A DNA stretch of 64,000 nt, taken from NCBI RefSeq assembly GCF_029407905.1, contig NW_026577903.1:2447812-2511811 (forward strand), given 5' to 3'. The translations under genes and the position numbers were made by a program. The DNA comes from Bubalus kerabau. Lineage: Eukaryota > Chordata > Mammalia > Artiodactyla > Bovidae. Below the pieces are notes generated by a model, which was not told the DNA's origin, ran no database searches, and worked only from the letters and a program-made list of their open reading frames with translations. The stretch's first letter is position 1. Each line of letters begins with the position of its first letter. This document shows, piece by piece, positions 22,477 through 35,121 of this stretch.

Positions 22477-23881
22477 GTGTTGTGCCTTCACCCACAGGGT
22501 TGCCTTCGAAGAGGGGTCCGGGCCTCGGGTCCTTCTCAAGAGCGGACCGGGGAATCGGGGGCGTTCGGCCTGTGGCCCCACCCACGTGGCTCGTCTCGAA
22601 TTTCCTCGTGAGACCGGCCTCATCCTGAGGTGCGCCGGGAAGGCCGGGAACCCCTTCCAGACCACGCAGGGGAATCGCCTCTCCTGTCGCGATCAGGAGG
22701 GGAGAAGGGGCTCAGAGGAAGCGGTGCCGGGACCCTCGGTGTTCCCCTCGGGGGAACCCGGCGTGTCGGGGGACTTTTGGGGGTCGCAGGAAGGCTGTCA
22801 GGGACCGTCTCGCCCTTCAGGGCGGAACAGGGGACTTCCCTTGAGACGCCGTCGCGGGCAAGGGCCTCATCTTGCCAAGCGGTGGGAACCACGTGGTTTT
22901 TCTCGAGTTGCGGCGGCATTCTCGAGTTACGACGGGGATCTCAGCCTTCCCCTTGGGTTGGCCCTGGGAAGCCCAATCTTCCCCTCGGGTTGCGAGGGAA
23001 CGCTGGGGGTGGCGCTCGAGTCACTGCAGGGCCTAAGAGACCTCACCTAAGCGTGTGTCCGGGACCTAATTTTCCTCTCCAGGGAAGGCAGGGATCTCGG
23101 GGTTGCATTCCAGGCTCCCCCGGGGAGTCAGGCCTCGTCTCGAGGGGAAGCCAAGGACTCCGCTCTCCTCTCGAGTCGCGACGCGGGTCTCTTGGAGCCC
23201 CCTGAGCGGCCTCAAGGGAGTCCAGCCTCCTCTTCCGTTTGGAGAGAGGACCCGGGATTGCTCTCCAGGCCATGCAGGAAAAGAAGGCCCTCAGCTCGCG
23301 AGGACGGGGGCGTCTCAGGGGTTTCCTCGAGCTGCGGCGCCCGTGGGGGTTTTCTCCCGAGGCACGACGAGGATCTCAGGGAGCCTCTCGTGCGGCGCCA
23401 GGGAAGTCAGGTCTCCATGCGCGTGGCGAGGGGGAGCGCGTCCTGGCTCTCGAGTCACGGGAGGGGACTAGGGCCTCGAGACGCGTTGAAGAAGGACTCT
23501 CGAGGTCTTTGTCGGGGGGCGGCGGGAAACCCTCGTGTCCCTCGCCTTCTGCCGGGGACCTTAGGGAACTTCCCAGGGTGCCTCTGAGAGGCGAGGGATC
23601 CTGTGGAGGTGGCGGGGCCCCTCGGGACTCCGCTGGGTCTGGCGCAACGGAAGAGGGCCTCACCTCGAGGGGAGGCAGGCACCTCAGGCTTCCTCTGCGT
23701 TTCGGACTCCGACCGCAGGGTCCCTGCAGAGTTGGGACAGGAGAGTCAGGCCTCGTCTTGTCTGAGGAAGGGAACCCCGCTGGCCTCTCGAGTTGCTCAG
23801 GGGGTCTCAGGCCCCTCGTCGAGCTGTGTGTGGAACCCGCGGGTCTTTGCGGACGATGCACGGGGGTGGCAGTGCCCCTTC
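22477..23881. repeat. Satellite unit 17
   Basis: C at u525 and T at u712, last of this type before unit 37. It lacks the deletion of unit 14, which marks the right end of the 4,213-bp copy near 22717. Confidence 0.95.
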
Positions 23882-25286
23882 GTGTTGTGCCTTCACCCAC
23901 AGGGTTGCCTTCGAAGAGGGGTCCGGGCCTCGGGTCCTTCTCAAGAGCGGACCGGGGAATCGGGGGCGTTCGGCCTGTGGCCCCACCCACGTGGCTCGTC
24001 TCGAATTTCCTCGTGAGACCGGCCTCATCCTGAGGTGCGCCGGGAAGGCCGGGAACCCCTTCCAGACCACGCAGGGGAATCGCCTCTCCTGTCGCGATCA
24101 GGAGGGGAGAAGGGGCTCAGAGGAAGCGGTGCCGGGACCCTCGGTGTTCCCCTCGGGGGAACCCGGCGTGTCGGGGGACTTTTGGGGGTCGCAGGAAGGC
24201 TGTCAGGGACCGTCTCGCCCTTCAGGGCGGAACAGGGGACTTCCCTTGAGACGCCGTCGCGGGCAAGGGCCTCATCTTGCCAAGCGGTGGGAACCACGTG
24301 GTTTTTCTCGAGTTGCGGCGGCATTCTCGAGTTACGACGGGGATCTCAGCCTTCCCCTTGGGTTGGCCCTGGGAAGCCCAATCTTCCCCTCGGGTTGCGA
24401 GGGAAAGCTGGGGGTGGCGCTCGAGTCACTGCAGGGCCTAAGAGACCTCACCTAAGCGTGTGTCCGGGACCTAATTTTCCTCTCCAGGGAAGGCAGGGAT
24501 CTCGGGGTTGCATTCCAGGCTCCCCCGGGGAGTGAGGCCTCGTCTCGAGGGGAAGCCAAGGACTCCGCTCTCCTCTCGAGTCGCGACGCGGGTCTCTTGG
24601 AGCCCCCTGAGCGGCCTCAAGGGAGTCCAGCCTCCTCTTCCGTTTGGAGAGAGGACCCGGGATTGCTCTCCAGGCCATGCAGGAAAAGAAGGCCCTCAGC
24701 TCGCGAGGACGGGGGCGTCTCAAGGGTTTCCTCGAGCTGCGGCGCCCGTGGGGGTTTTCTCCCGAGGCACGACGAGGATCTCAGGGAGCCTCTCGTGCGG
24801 CGCCAGGGAAGTCAGGTCTCCATGCGCGTGGCGAGGGGGAGCGCGTCCTGGCTCTCGAGTCACGGGAGGGGACTAGGGCCTCGAGACGCGTTGAAGAAGG
24901 ACTCTCGAGGTCTTTGTCGGGGGGCGGCGGGAAACCCTCGTGTCCCTCGCCTTCTGCCGGGGACCTTAGGGAGCTTCCCAGGGTGCCTCTGAGAGGCGAG
25001 GGATCCTGTGGAGGTGGCGGGGCCCCTCGGGACTCCGCTGGGTCTGGCGCAACGAAAGAGGGCCTCACCTCGAGGGGAGGCAGGCACCTCAGGCTTCCTC
25101 TGCGTTTCGGACTCCGACCGCAGGGTCCCTGCAGAGTTGGGACAGGAGAGTCAGGCCTCGTCTTGTCTGAGGAAGGGAACCCCGCTGGCCTCTCGAGTTG
25201 CTCAGGGGGTCTCAGGCCCCTCGTCGAGCTGTGTGTGGAACCCGCGGGTCTTTGCGGACGATGCACGGGGGTGGCAGTGCCCCTTC
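23882..25286. repeat. Satellite unit 18
   Basis: First unit with G at u1092 (24973). It has A at u1174, shared with unit 1. Private changes are G at 24534 and A near 24723. Confidence 0.95.
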
Positions 25287-26691
25287 GTGTTGTGCCTTCA
25301 CCCACAGGGTTGCCTTCGAAGAGGGGTCCGGGCCTCGGGTCCTTCTCAAGAGCGGACCGGGGAATCGGGGGCGTTCGGCCTGTGGCCCCACCCACGTGGC
25401 TCGTCTCGAATTTCCTCGTGAGACCGGCCTCATCCTGAGGTGCGCCGGGAAGGCCGGGAACCCCTTCCAGACCACGCAGGGGAATCGCCTCTCCTGTCGC
25501 GATCAGGAGGGGAGAAGGGGCTCAGAGGAAGCGGTGCCGGGACCCTCGGTGTTCCCCTCGGGGGAACCCGGCGTGTCGGGGGACTTTTGGGGGTCGCAGG
25601 AAGGCTGTCAGGGACCGTCTCGCCCTTCAGGGCAGAACAGGGGACTTCCCCTGAGACGCCGTCGCGGGCAAGGGCCTCATCTTGCCAAGCGGTGGGAACC
25701 ACGTGGTTTTTCTCGAGTTGCGGCGGCATTCTCGAGTTACGACGGGGATCTCAGCCTTCCCCTTGGGTTGGCCCTGGGAAGCCCAATCTTCCCCTCGGGT
25801 TGCGAGGGAAAGCTGGGGGTGGCGCTCGAGTCACTGCAGGGCCTAAGAGACCTCACCTAAGCGTGTGTCCGGGACCTAATTTTCCTCTCCAGGGAAGGCA
25901 GGGATCTCGGGGTTGCATTCCAGGCTCCCCCGGGGAGTCAGGCCTCGTCTCGAGGGGAAGCCAAGGACTCCGCTCTCCTCTCGAGTCGCGACGCGGGTCT
26001 CTTTGAGCCCCCTGAGCGGCCTCAAGGGAGTCCAGCCTCCTCTTCCGTTTGGAGAGAGGACCCGGGATTGCTCTCCAGGCCATGCAGGAAAAGAAGGCCC
26101 TCAGCTCGCGAGGACGGGGGCGTCTCAGGGGTTTCCTCGAGCTGCGGCGCCCGTGGGGGTTTTCTCCCGAGGCATGACGAGGATCTCAGGGAGCCTCTCG
26201 TGCGGCGCCAGGGAAGTCAGGTCTCCATGCGCGTGGCGAGGGGGAGCGCGTCCTGGCTCTTGAGTCACGGGAGGGGACTAGGGCCTCGAGACGCCTTGAA
26301 GAAGGACTCTCGAGGTCTTTATCGGGGGGCGGCGGGAAACCCTCGTGTCCCTCGCCTTCTGCCGGGGACCTTAGGGAACTTCCCAGGGTGCCTCTGAGAG
26401 GCGAGGGATCCTGTGGAGGTGGCGGGGCCCCTCGGGACTCCGCTGGGTCTGGCGCAACGGAAGAGGGCCTCACCTCGAGGGGAGGCAGGCACCTCAGGCT
26501 TCCTCTGCGTTTCGGACTCCGACCGCAGGGTCCCTGCAGAGTTGGGACAGGAGAGTCAGGCCTCGTCTTGTCTGAGGAAGGGAACCCCGCTGGCCTCTCG
26601 AGTTGCTCAGGGGGTCTCAGGCCCCTCGTCGAGCTGTGTGTGGAACCCGCGGGTCTTTGCGGACGATGCACGGGGGTGGCAGTGCCCCTTC
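25287..26691. repeat. Satellite unit 19
   Basis: C at u365 and C at u1009, as in units 1 and 2. It has A at 25634 (hairpin arm broken). Private changes are T at 26004, T at 26175, T at 26261 (which destroys a CTCGAG) and A at 26321. Two of these are C to T at CpG. Confidence 0.95.
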
Positions 26692-28096
26692 GTGTTGTGC
26701 CTTCACCCACAGGGTTGCCTTCGAAGAGGGGTCCGGGCCTCGGGTCCTTCTCAAGAGCGGACCGGGGAATCGGGGGCGTTCGGCCTGTGGCCCCACCCAC
26801 GTGGCTCGTCTCGAATTTCCTCGTGAGACCGGCCTCATCCTGAGGTGCGCCGGGAAGGCCGGGAACCCCTTCCAGACCACGCAGGGGAATCGCCTCTCCT
26901 GTCGCGATCAGGAGGGGAGAAGGGGCTCAGAGGAAGCGGTGCCGGGACCCTCGGTGTTCCCCTCGGGGGAACCCGGCGTGTCGGGGGACTTTTGGGGGTC
27001 GCAGGAAGGCTGTCAGGGACCGTCTCGCCCTTCAGGGCGGAACAGGGGACTTCCCTTGAGACGCCGTCGCGGGCAAGGGCCTCATCTTGCCAAGCGGTGG
27101 GAACCACGTGGTTTTTCTCGAGTTGCGGCGGCATTCTCGAGTTACGACGGGGATCTCAGCCTTCCCCTTGGGTTGGCCCTGGGAAGCCCAATCTTCCCCT
27201 CGGGTTGCGAGGGAAAGCTGGGGGTGGCGCTCGAGTCACTGCAGGGCCTAAGAGACCTCACCTAAGCGTGTGTCCGGGACCTAATTTTCCTCTCCAGGGA
27301 AGGCAGGGATCTCGGGGTTGCATTCCAGGCTCCCCCGGGGAGTCAGGCCTCGTCTCGAGGGGAAGCCAAGGACTCCGCTCTCCTCTCGAGTGGCGACGCG
27401 GGTCTCTTGGAGCCCCCTGAGCGGCCTCAAGGGAGTCCAGCCTCCTCTTCCGTTTGGAGAGAGGACCCGGGATTGCTCTCCAGGCCATGCAGGAAAAGAA
27501 GGCCCTCAGCTCGAGAGGACGGGGGCGTCTCAGGGGTTTCCTCGAGCTGCGGCGCCCGTGGGGGTTTTCTCCCGAGGCACGACGAGGATCTCAGGGAGCC
27601 TCTCGTGCGGCGCCAGGGAAGTCAGGTCTCCATGTGCGTGGCGAGGGGGAGCGCGTCCTGGCTCTCGAGTCACGGGAGGGGACTAGGGCCTCGAGACGCG
27701 TTGAAGAAGGACTCTCGAGGTCTTTGTCGGGGGGCGGCGGGAAACCCTCGTGTCCCTCGCCTTCTGCCGGGGACCTTAGGGAACTTCCCAGGGTGCCTCT
27801 GAGAGGCGAGGGATCCTGTGGAGGTGGCGGGGCCCCTCGGGACTCCGCTGAGTCTGGCGCAACGGAAGAGGGCCTCACCTCGAGGGGAGGCAGGCACCTC
27901 AGGCTTCCTCTGCGTTTCGGACTCCGACCGCAGGGTCCCTGCAGAGTTGGGACAGGAGAGTCAGGCCTCGTCTTGTCTGAGGAAGGGAACCCCGCTGGCC
28001 TCTCGAGTTGCTCAGGGGGTCTCAGGCCCCTCGTCGAGCTGTGTGTGGAACCCGCGGGTCTTTGCGGACGATGCACGGGGGTGGCAGTGCCCCTTC
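26692..28096. repeat. Satellite unit 20
   Basis: T at u712, A at u1092. Private changes are G at 27392, A at 27514, T at 27635 (CpG to TpG) and A at 27851. Confidence 0.95.
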
Positions 28097-29501
28097 GTGT
28101 TGTGCCTTCACCCACAGGGTTGCCTTCGAAGAGGGGTCCGGGCCTCGGGTCCTTCTCAAGAGCGGACCGGGGAATCGGGGGCGTTCGGCCTGTGGCCCCA
28201 CCCACGTGGCTCGTCTCGAATTTCCTCGTGAGACCGGCCTCATCCTGAGGTGCGCCGGGAAGGCCGGGAACCCCTTCCAGACCACGCAGGGGAATCGCCT
28301 CTCCTGTCGCGATCAGGAGGGGAGAAGGGGCTCAGAGGAAGCGGTGCCGGGACCCTCGGTGTTCCCCTCGGGGGAACCCGGCGTGTCGGGGGACTTCTGG
28401 GGGTCGCAGGAAGGCTGTCAGGGACCGTCTCGCCCTTCAGGGCGGAACAGGGGACTTCCCTTGAGACGCCGTCGCGGGCAAGGGCCTCATCTTGCCAAGC
28501 GGTGGGAACCACGTGGTTTTTCTCGAGTTGCGGCGGCATTCTCGAGTTACGACGGGGATCTCAGCCTTCCCCTTGGGTTGGCCCTGGGAAGCCCAATCTT
28601 CCCCTCGGGTTGCGAGGGAAAGCTGGGGGTGGCGCTCGAGTCACTGCAGGGCCGAAGAGACCTCACCTAAGCGTGTGTCCGGGACCTAATTTTCCTCTCC
28701 AGGGAAGGCAGGGATCTCGGGGTTGCATTCCAGGCTCCCCCGGGGAGTCAGGCCTCGTCTCGAGGGGAAGCCAAGGACTCCGCTCTCCTCTCGAGTCGCG
28801 ACGCGGGGCTCTTGGAGCCCCCTGAGCGGCCTCAAGGGAGTCCAGCCTCCTCTTCCGTTTGGAGAGAGGACCCGGGATTGCTCTCCAGGCCATGCAGGAA
28901 AAGAAGGCCCTCAGCTCGCGAGGACGGGGGCGTCTCAGGGGTTTCCTCGAGCTGTGGCGCCCGTGGGGGTTTTCTCCCGAGGCACGACGAGGATCTCAGG
29001 GAGCCTCTCGTGCGGCGCCAGGGAAGTCAGGTCTCCATGCGCGTGGCGAGGGGGAGCGCGTCCTGGCTCTCGAGTCACGGGAGGGGACTAGGGCCTCGAG
29101 ACGCGTTGAAGAAGGACTCTCGAGGTCTTTGTCGGGGGGCGGCGGGAAACCCTCGTGTCCCTCGCCTTCTGCCGGGGACCTTAGGGAGCTTCCCAGGGTG
29201 CCTCTGAGAGGCGAGGGATCCTGTGGAGGTGGCGGGGCCCCTCGGGACTCCGCTGGGTCTGGCGCAACGGAAGAGGGCCTCACCTCGAGGGGAGGCAGGC
29301 ACCTCAGGCTTCCTCTGCGTTTCGGACTCCGACCGCAGGGTCCCTGCAGAGTTGGGACAGGAGAGTCAGGCCTCGTCTTGTCTGAGGAAGGGAACCCCGC
29401 TGGCCTCTCGAGTTGCTCAGGGGGTCTCAGGCCCCTCGTCGAGCTGTGTGTGGAACCCGCGGGTCTTTGCGGACGATGCACGGGGGTGGCAGTGCCCCTT
29501 C
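28097..29501. repeat. Satellite unit 21
   Basis: C at u301, G at u712, G at u1092. Private changes are G at 28654 (GCCGAAG in place of GCCTAAG) and T at 28955 (CpG to TpG). Confidence 0.95.
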
Positions 29502-30906
29502 GTGTTGTGCCTTCACCCACAGGGTTGCCTTCGAAGAGGGGTCCGGGCCTCGGGTCCTTCTCAAGAGCGGACCGGGGAATCGGGGGCGTTCGGCCTGTGG
29601 CCCCACCCACGTGGCTCGTCTCGAATTTCCTCGTGAGACCGGCCTCATCCTGAGGTGCGCCGGGAAGGCCGGGAACCCCTTCCAGACCACGCAGGGGAAT
29701 CGCCTCTCCTGTCGCGATCAGGAGGGGAGAAGGGGCTCAGAGGAAGCGGTGCCGGGACCCTCGGTGTTCCCCTCGGGGGAACCCGGCGTGTCGGGGGACT
29801 TTTGGGGGTCGCAGGAAGGCTGTCAGGGACCGTCTCGCCCTTCAGGGCGGAACAGGGGACTTCCCTTGAGACGCCGTCGCGGGCAAGGGCCTCATCTTGC
29901 CAAGCGGTGGGAACCACGTGGTTTTTCTCGAGTTGCGGCGGCATTCTCGAGTTACGACGGGGATCTCAGCCTTCCCCTTGGGTTGGCCCTGGGAAGCCCA
30001 ATCTTCCCCTCGGGTTGCGAGGGAAAGCTGGGGGTGGCGCTCGAGTCACTGCAGGGCCTAAGAGACCTCACCTAAGCGTGTGTCCGGGACCTAATTTTCC
30101 TCTCCAGGGAAGGCAGGGATCTCGGGGTTGCATTCCAGGCTCCCCCGGGGAGTCAGGCCTCGTCTCGAGGGGAAGCCAAGGACTCCGCTCTCCTCTCGAG
30201 TCGCGACGCGGGGCTCTTGGAGCCCCCTGAGCGGCCTCAAGGGAGTCCAGCCTCCTCTTCCGTTTGGAGAGAGGACCCGGGATTGCTCTCCAGGCCATGC
30301 AGGAAAAGAAGGCCCTCAGCTCGCGAGGACGGGGGCGTCTCAGGGGTTTCCTCGAGCTGCGGCGCCCGTGGGGGTTTTCTCCCGAGGCACGACGAGGATC
30401 TCAGGGAGCCTCTCGTGCGGCGCCAGGGAAGTCAGGTCTCCATGCGCGTGGCGAGGGGGAGCGCGTCCTGGCTCTCGAGTCACGGGAGGGGACTAGGGCC
30501 TCGAGACGCGTTGAAGAAGGACTCTCGAGGTCTTTGTCGGGGGGCGGCGGGAAACCCTCGTGTCCCTCGCCTTCTGCCGGGGACCTTAGGGAACTTCCCA
30601 GGGTGCCTCTGAGAGGCGAGGGATCCTGTGGAGGTGGCGGGGCCCCTCGGGACTCCGCTGGGTCTGGCGCAACGGAAGAGGGCCTCACCTCGAGGGGAGG
30701 CAGGCACCTCAGGCTTCCTCTGCGTTTCGGACTCCGACCGCAGGGTCCCTGCAGAGTTGGGACAGGAGAGTCAGGCCTCGTCTTGTCTGAGGAAGGGAAC
30801 CCCGCTGGCCTCTCGAGTTGCTCAGGGGGTCTCAGGCCCCTCGTCGAGCTGTGTGTGGAACCCGCGGGTCTTTGCGGACGATGCACGGGGGTGGCAGTGC
30901 CCCTTC
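29502..30906. repeat. Satellite unit 22
   Basis: Majority at all markers, with G at u712 and A at u1092. No private change noted; a good reference unit for this array. Confidence 0.95.
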
Positions 30907-32311
30907 GTGTTGTGCCTTCACCCACAGGGTTGCCTTCGAAGAGGGGTCCGGGCCTCGGGTCCTTCTCAAGAGCGGACCGGGGAATCGGGGGCGTTCGGCC
31001 TGTGGCCCCACCCACGTGGCTCGTCTCGAATTTCCTCGTGAGACCGGCCTCATCCTGAGGTGCGCCGGGAAGGCCGGGAACCCCTTCCAGACCACGCAGG
31101 GGAATCGCCTCTCCTGTCGCGATCAGGAGGGGAGAAGGGGCTCAGAGGAAGCGGTGCCGGGACCCTCGGTGTTCCCCTCGGGGGAACCCGGCGTGTCGGG
31201 GGACTTTTGGGGGTCGCAGGAAGGCTGTCAGGGACCGTCTCGCCCTTCAGGGCGGAACAGGGGACTTCCCTTGAGACGCCGTCGCGGGCAAGGGCCTCAT
31301 CTTGCCAAGCGGTGGGAACCACGTGGTTTTTCTCGAGTTGCGGCGGCATTCTCGAGTTACGACGGGGATCTCAGCCTTCCCCTTGGGTTGGCCCTGGGAA
31401 GCCCAATCTTCCCCTCGGGTTGCGAGGGAAAGCTGGGGGTGGCGCTCGAGTCACTGCAGGGCCTAAGAGACCTCACCTAAGCGTGTGTCCGGGACCTAAT
31501 TTTCCTCTCCAGGGAAGGCAGGGATCTCGGGGTTGCATTCCAGGCTCCCCCGGGGAGTCAGGCCTCGTCTCGAGGGGAAGCCAAGGACTCCGCTCTCCTC
31601 TCGAGTCGCGACGCGGGGCTCTTGGAGCCCCCTGAGCGGCCTCAAGGGAGTCCAGCCTCCTCTTCCGTTTGGAGAGAGGACCCGGGATTGCTCTCCAGGC
31701 CATGCAGGAAAAGAAGGCCCTCAGCTCGCGAGGACGGGGGCGTCTCAGGGGTTTCCTCGAGCTGCGGCGCCCGTGGGGGTTTTCTCCCGAGGCACGACGA
31801 GGATCTCAGGGAGCCTCTCGTGCGGCGCCAGGGAAGTCAGGTCTCCATGCGCGTGGCGAGGGGGAGCGCGTCCTGGCTCTCGAGTCACGGGAGGGGACTA
31901 GGGCCTCGAGACGCGTTGAAGAAGGACTCTCGAGGTCTTTGTCGGGGGGCGGCGGGAAACCCTCGTTTCCCTCGCCTTCTGCCGGGGACCTTAGGGAACT
32001 TCCCAGGGTGCCTCTGAGAGGCGAGGGATCCTGTGGAGGTGGCGGGGCCCCTCGGGACTCCGCTGGGTCTGGCGCAACGGAAGAGGGCCTCACCTCGAGG
32101 GGAGGCAGGCACCTCAGGCTTCCTCTGCGTTTCGGACTCCGACCGCAGGGTCCCTGCAGAGTTGGGACAGGAGAGTCAGGCCTCGTCTTGTCTGAGGAAG
32201 GGAACCCCGCTGGCCTCTCGAGTTGCTCAGGGGGTCTCAGGCCCCTCGTCGAGCTGTGTGTGGAACCCGCGGGTCTTTGCGGACGATGCACGGGGGTGGC
32301 AGTGCCCCTTC
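30907..32311. repeat. Satellite unit 23
   Basis: As unit 22 but with T at u1061 (31967), the marker also present in units 3, 33, 36, 38 and 45. Confidence 0.95.
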
Positions 32312-33716
32312 GTGTTGTGCCTTCACCCACAGGGTTGCCTTCGAAGAGGGGTCCGGGCCTCGGGTCCTTCTCAAGAGCGGACCGGGGAATCGGGGGCGTT
32401 CGGCCTGTGGCCCCACCCACGTGGCTCGTCTCGAATTTCCTCGTGAGACCGGCCTCATCCTGAGGTGCGCCGGGAAGGCCGGGAACCCCTTCCAGACCAC
32501 GCAGGGGAATCGCCTCTCCTGTCGCGATCAGGAGGGGAGAAGGGGCTCAGAGGAAGCGGTGCCGGGACCCTCGGTGTTCCCCTCGGGGGAACCCGGCGTG
32601 TCGGGGGACTTTTGGGGGTCGCAGGAAGGCTGTCAGGGACCGTCTCGCCCTTCAGGGCGGAACAGGGGACTTCCCTTGAGACGCCGTCGCGGGCAAGGGC
32701 CTCATCTTGCCAAGCGGTGGGAACCACGTGGTTTTTCTCGAGTTGCGGCGGCATTCTCGAGTTACGACGGGGATCTCAGCCTTCCCCTTGGGTTGGCCCT
32801 GGGAAGCCCAATCTTCCCCTCGGGTTGCGAGGGAAAGCTGGGGGTGGCGCTCGAGTCACTGCAGGGCCTAAGAGACCTCACCTAAGCGTGTGTCCGGGAC
32901 CTAATTTTCCTCTCCAGGGAAGGCAGGGATCTCGGGGTTGCATTCCAGGCTCCCCCGGGGAGTCAGGCCTCGTCTCGAGGGGAAGCCAAGGACTCCGCTC
33001 TCCTCTCGAGTCGCGACGCGGGGCTCTTGGAGCCCCCTGAGCGGCCTCAAGGGAGTCCAGCCTCCTCTTCCGTTTGGAGAGAGGACACGGGATTGCTCTC
33101 CAGGCCATGCAGGAAAAGAAGGCCCTCAGCTCGCGAGGACGGGGGCGTCTCAGGGGTTTCCTCGAGCTGCGGCGCCCGTGGGGGTTTTCTCCCGAGGCAC
33201 GACGAGGATCTCAGGGAGCCTCTCGTGCGGCGCCAGGGAAGTCAGGTCTCCATGCGCGTGGCGAGGGGGAGCGCGTCCTGGCTCTCGAGTCACGGGAGGG
33301 GACTAGGGCCTCGAGACGCGTTGAAGAAGGACTGTCGAGGTCTTTGTCGGGGGGCGGCGGGAAACCCTCGTGTCCCTCGCCTTCTGCCGGGGACCTTAGG
33401 GAGCTTCCCAGGGTGCCTCTGAGAGGCGAGGGATCCTGTGGAGGTGGCGGGGCCCCTCGGGACTCCGCTGGGTCTGGCGCAACGGAAGAGGGCCTCACCT
33501 CGAGGGGAGGCAGGCACCTCAGGCTTCCTCTGCGTTTCGGACTCCGACCGCAGGGTCCCTGCAGAGTTGGGACAGGAGAGTCAGGCCTCGTCTTGTCTGA
33601 GGAAGGGAACCCCGCTGGCCTCTCGAGTTGCTCAGGGGGTCTCAGGCCCCTCGTCGAGCTGTGTGTGGAACCCGCGGGTCTTTGCGGACGATGCACGGGG
33701 GTGGCAGTGCCCCTTC
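32312..33716. repeat. Satellite unit 24
   Basis: A at u776 (33087, GACACGGG), G at u712, G at u1092. Private G at 33334 destroys a CTCGAG. Confidence 0.95.
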
Positions 33717-35121
33717 GTGTTGTGCCTTCACCCACAGGGTTGCCTTCGAAGAGGGGTCCGGGCCTCGGGTCCTTCTCAAGAGCGGACCGGGGAATCGGGG
33801 GCGTTCGGCCTGTGGCCCCACCCACGTGGCTCGTCTCGAATTTCCTCGTGAGACCGGCCTCATCCTGAGGTGCGCCGGGAAGGCCGGGAACCCCTTCCAG
33901 ACCACGCAGGGGAATCGCCTCTCCTGTCGCGATCAGGAGGGGAGAAGGGGCTCAGAGGAAGCGGTGCCGGGACCCTCGGTGTTCCCCTCGGGGGAACCCG
34001 GCGTGTCGGGGGACTTTTGGGGGTCGCAGGAAGGCTGTCAGGGACCGTCTCGCCCTTCAGGGCGGAACAGGGGACTTCCCTTGAGACGCCGTCGCGGGCA
34101 AGGGCCTCATCTTGCCAAGCGGTGGGAACCACGTGGTTTTTCTCGAGTTGCGGCGGCATTCTCGAGTTACGACGGGGATCTCAGCCTTCCCCTTGGGTTG
34201 GCCCTGGGAAGCCCAATCTTCCCCTCGGGTTGCGAGGGAAAGCTGGGGGTGGCGCTCGAGTCACTGCAGGGCCTAAGAGACCTCACCTAAGCGTGTGTCC
34301 GGGACCTAATTTTCCTCTCCAGGGAAGGCAGGGATCTCGGGGTTGCATTCCAGGCTCCCCCGGGGAGTCAGGCCTCGTCTCGAGGGGAAGCCAAGGACTC
34401 CGCTCTCCTCTCGAGTCGCGACGCGGGGCTCTTGGAGCCCCCTGAGCGGCCTCAAGGGAGTCCAGCCTCCTCTTCCGTTTGGAGAGAGGACACGGGATTG
34501 CTCTCCAGGCCATGCAGGAAAAGAAGGCCCTCAGCTCGCGAGGACGGGGGCGTCTCAGGGGTTTCCTCGAGCTGCGGCGCCCGTGGGGGTTTTCTCCCGA
34601 GGCACGACGAGGATCTCAGGGAGCCTCTCGTGCGGCGCCAGGGAAGTCAGGTCTCCATGCGCGTGGCGAGGGGGAGCGCGTCCTGGCTCTCGAGTCACGG
34701 GAGGGGACTAGGGCCTCGAGACGCGTTGAAGAAGGACTCTCGAGGTCTTTGTCGGGGGGCGGCGGGAAACCCTCGTGTCCCTCGCCTTCTGCCGGGGACC
34801 TTAGGGAGCTTCCCAGGGTGCCTCTGAGAGGCGAGGGATCCTGTGGAGGTGGCGGGGCCCCTCGGGACTCCGCTGGGTCTGGCGCAACGGAAGAGGGCCT
34901 CACCTCGAGGGGAGGCAGGCACCTCAGGCTTCCTCTGCGTTTCGGACTCCGACCGCAGGGTCCCTGCAGAGTTGGGACAGGAGAGTCAGGCCTCGTCTTG
35001 TCTGAGGAAGGGAACCCCGCTGGCCTCTCGAGTTGCTCAGGGGGTCTCAGGCCCCTCGTCGAGCTGTGTGTGGAACCCGCGGGTCTTTGCGGACGATGCA
35101 CGGGGGTGGCAGTGCCCCTTC
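33717..35121. repeat. Satellite unit 25
   Basis: A at u776 (34492), G at u712, G at u1092. It matches unit 26 on every marker. Confidence 0.95.

Larger units (their letters stand above)
18564..22717. repeat. Three-unit tandem duplication, second copy (period 4,213 bp)
   Basis: Covers the right part of unit 14, units 15 and 16, and the start of unit 17. The markers are at 19027, near 19908 (deletion), 19944 and 20895. The 59 bp between the copies (18505-18563) hold the unit 12/15 signature and not that of unit 11 or 17. Confidence 0.8.
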
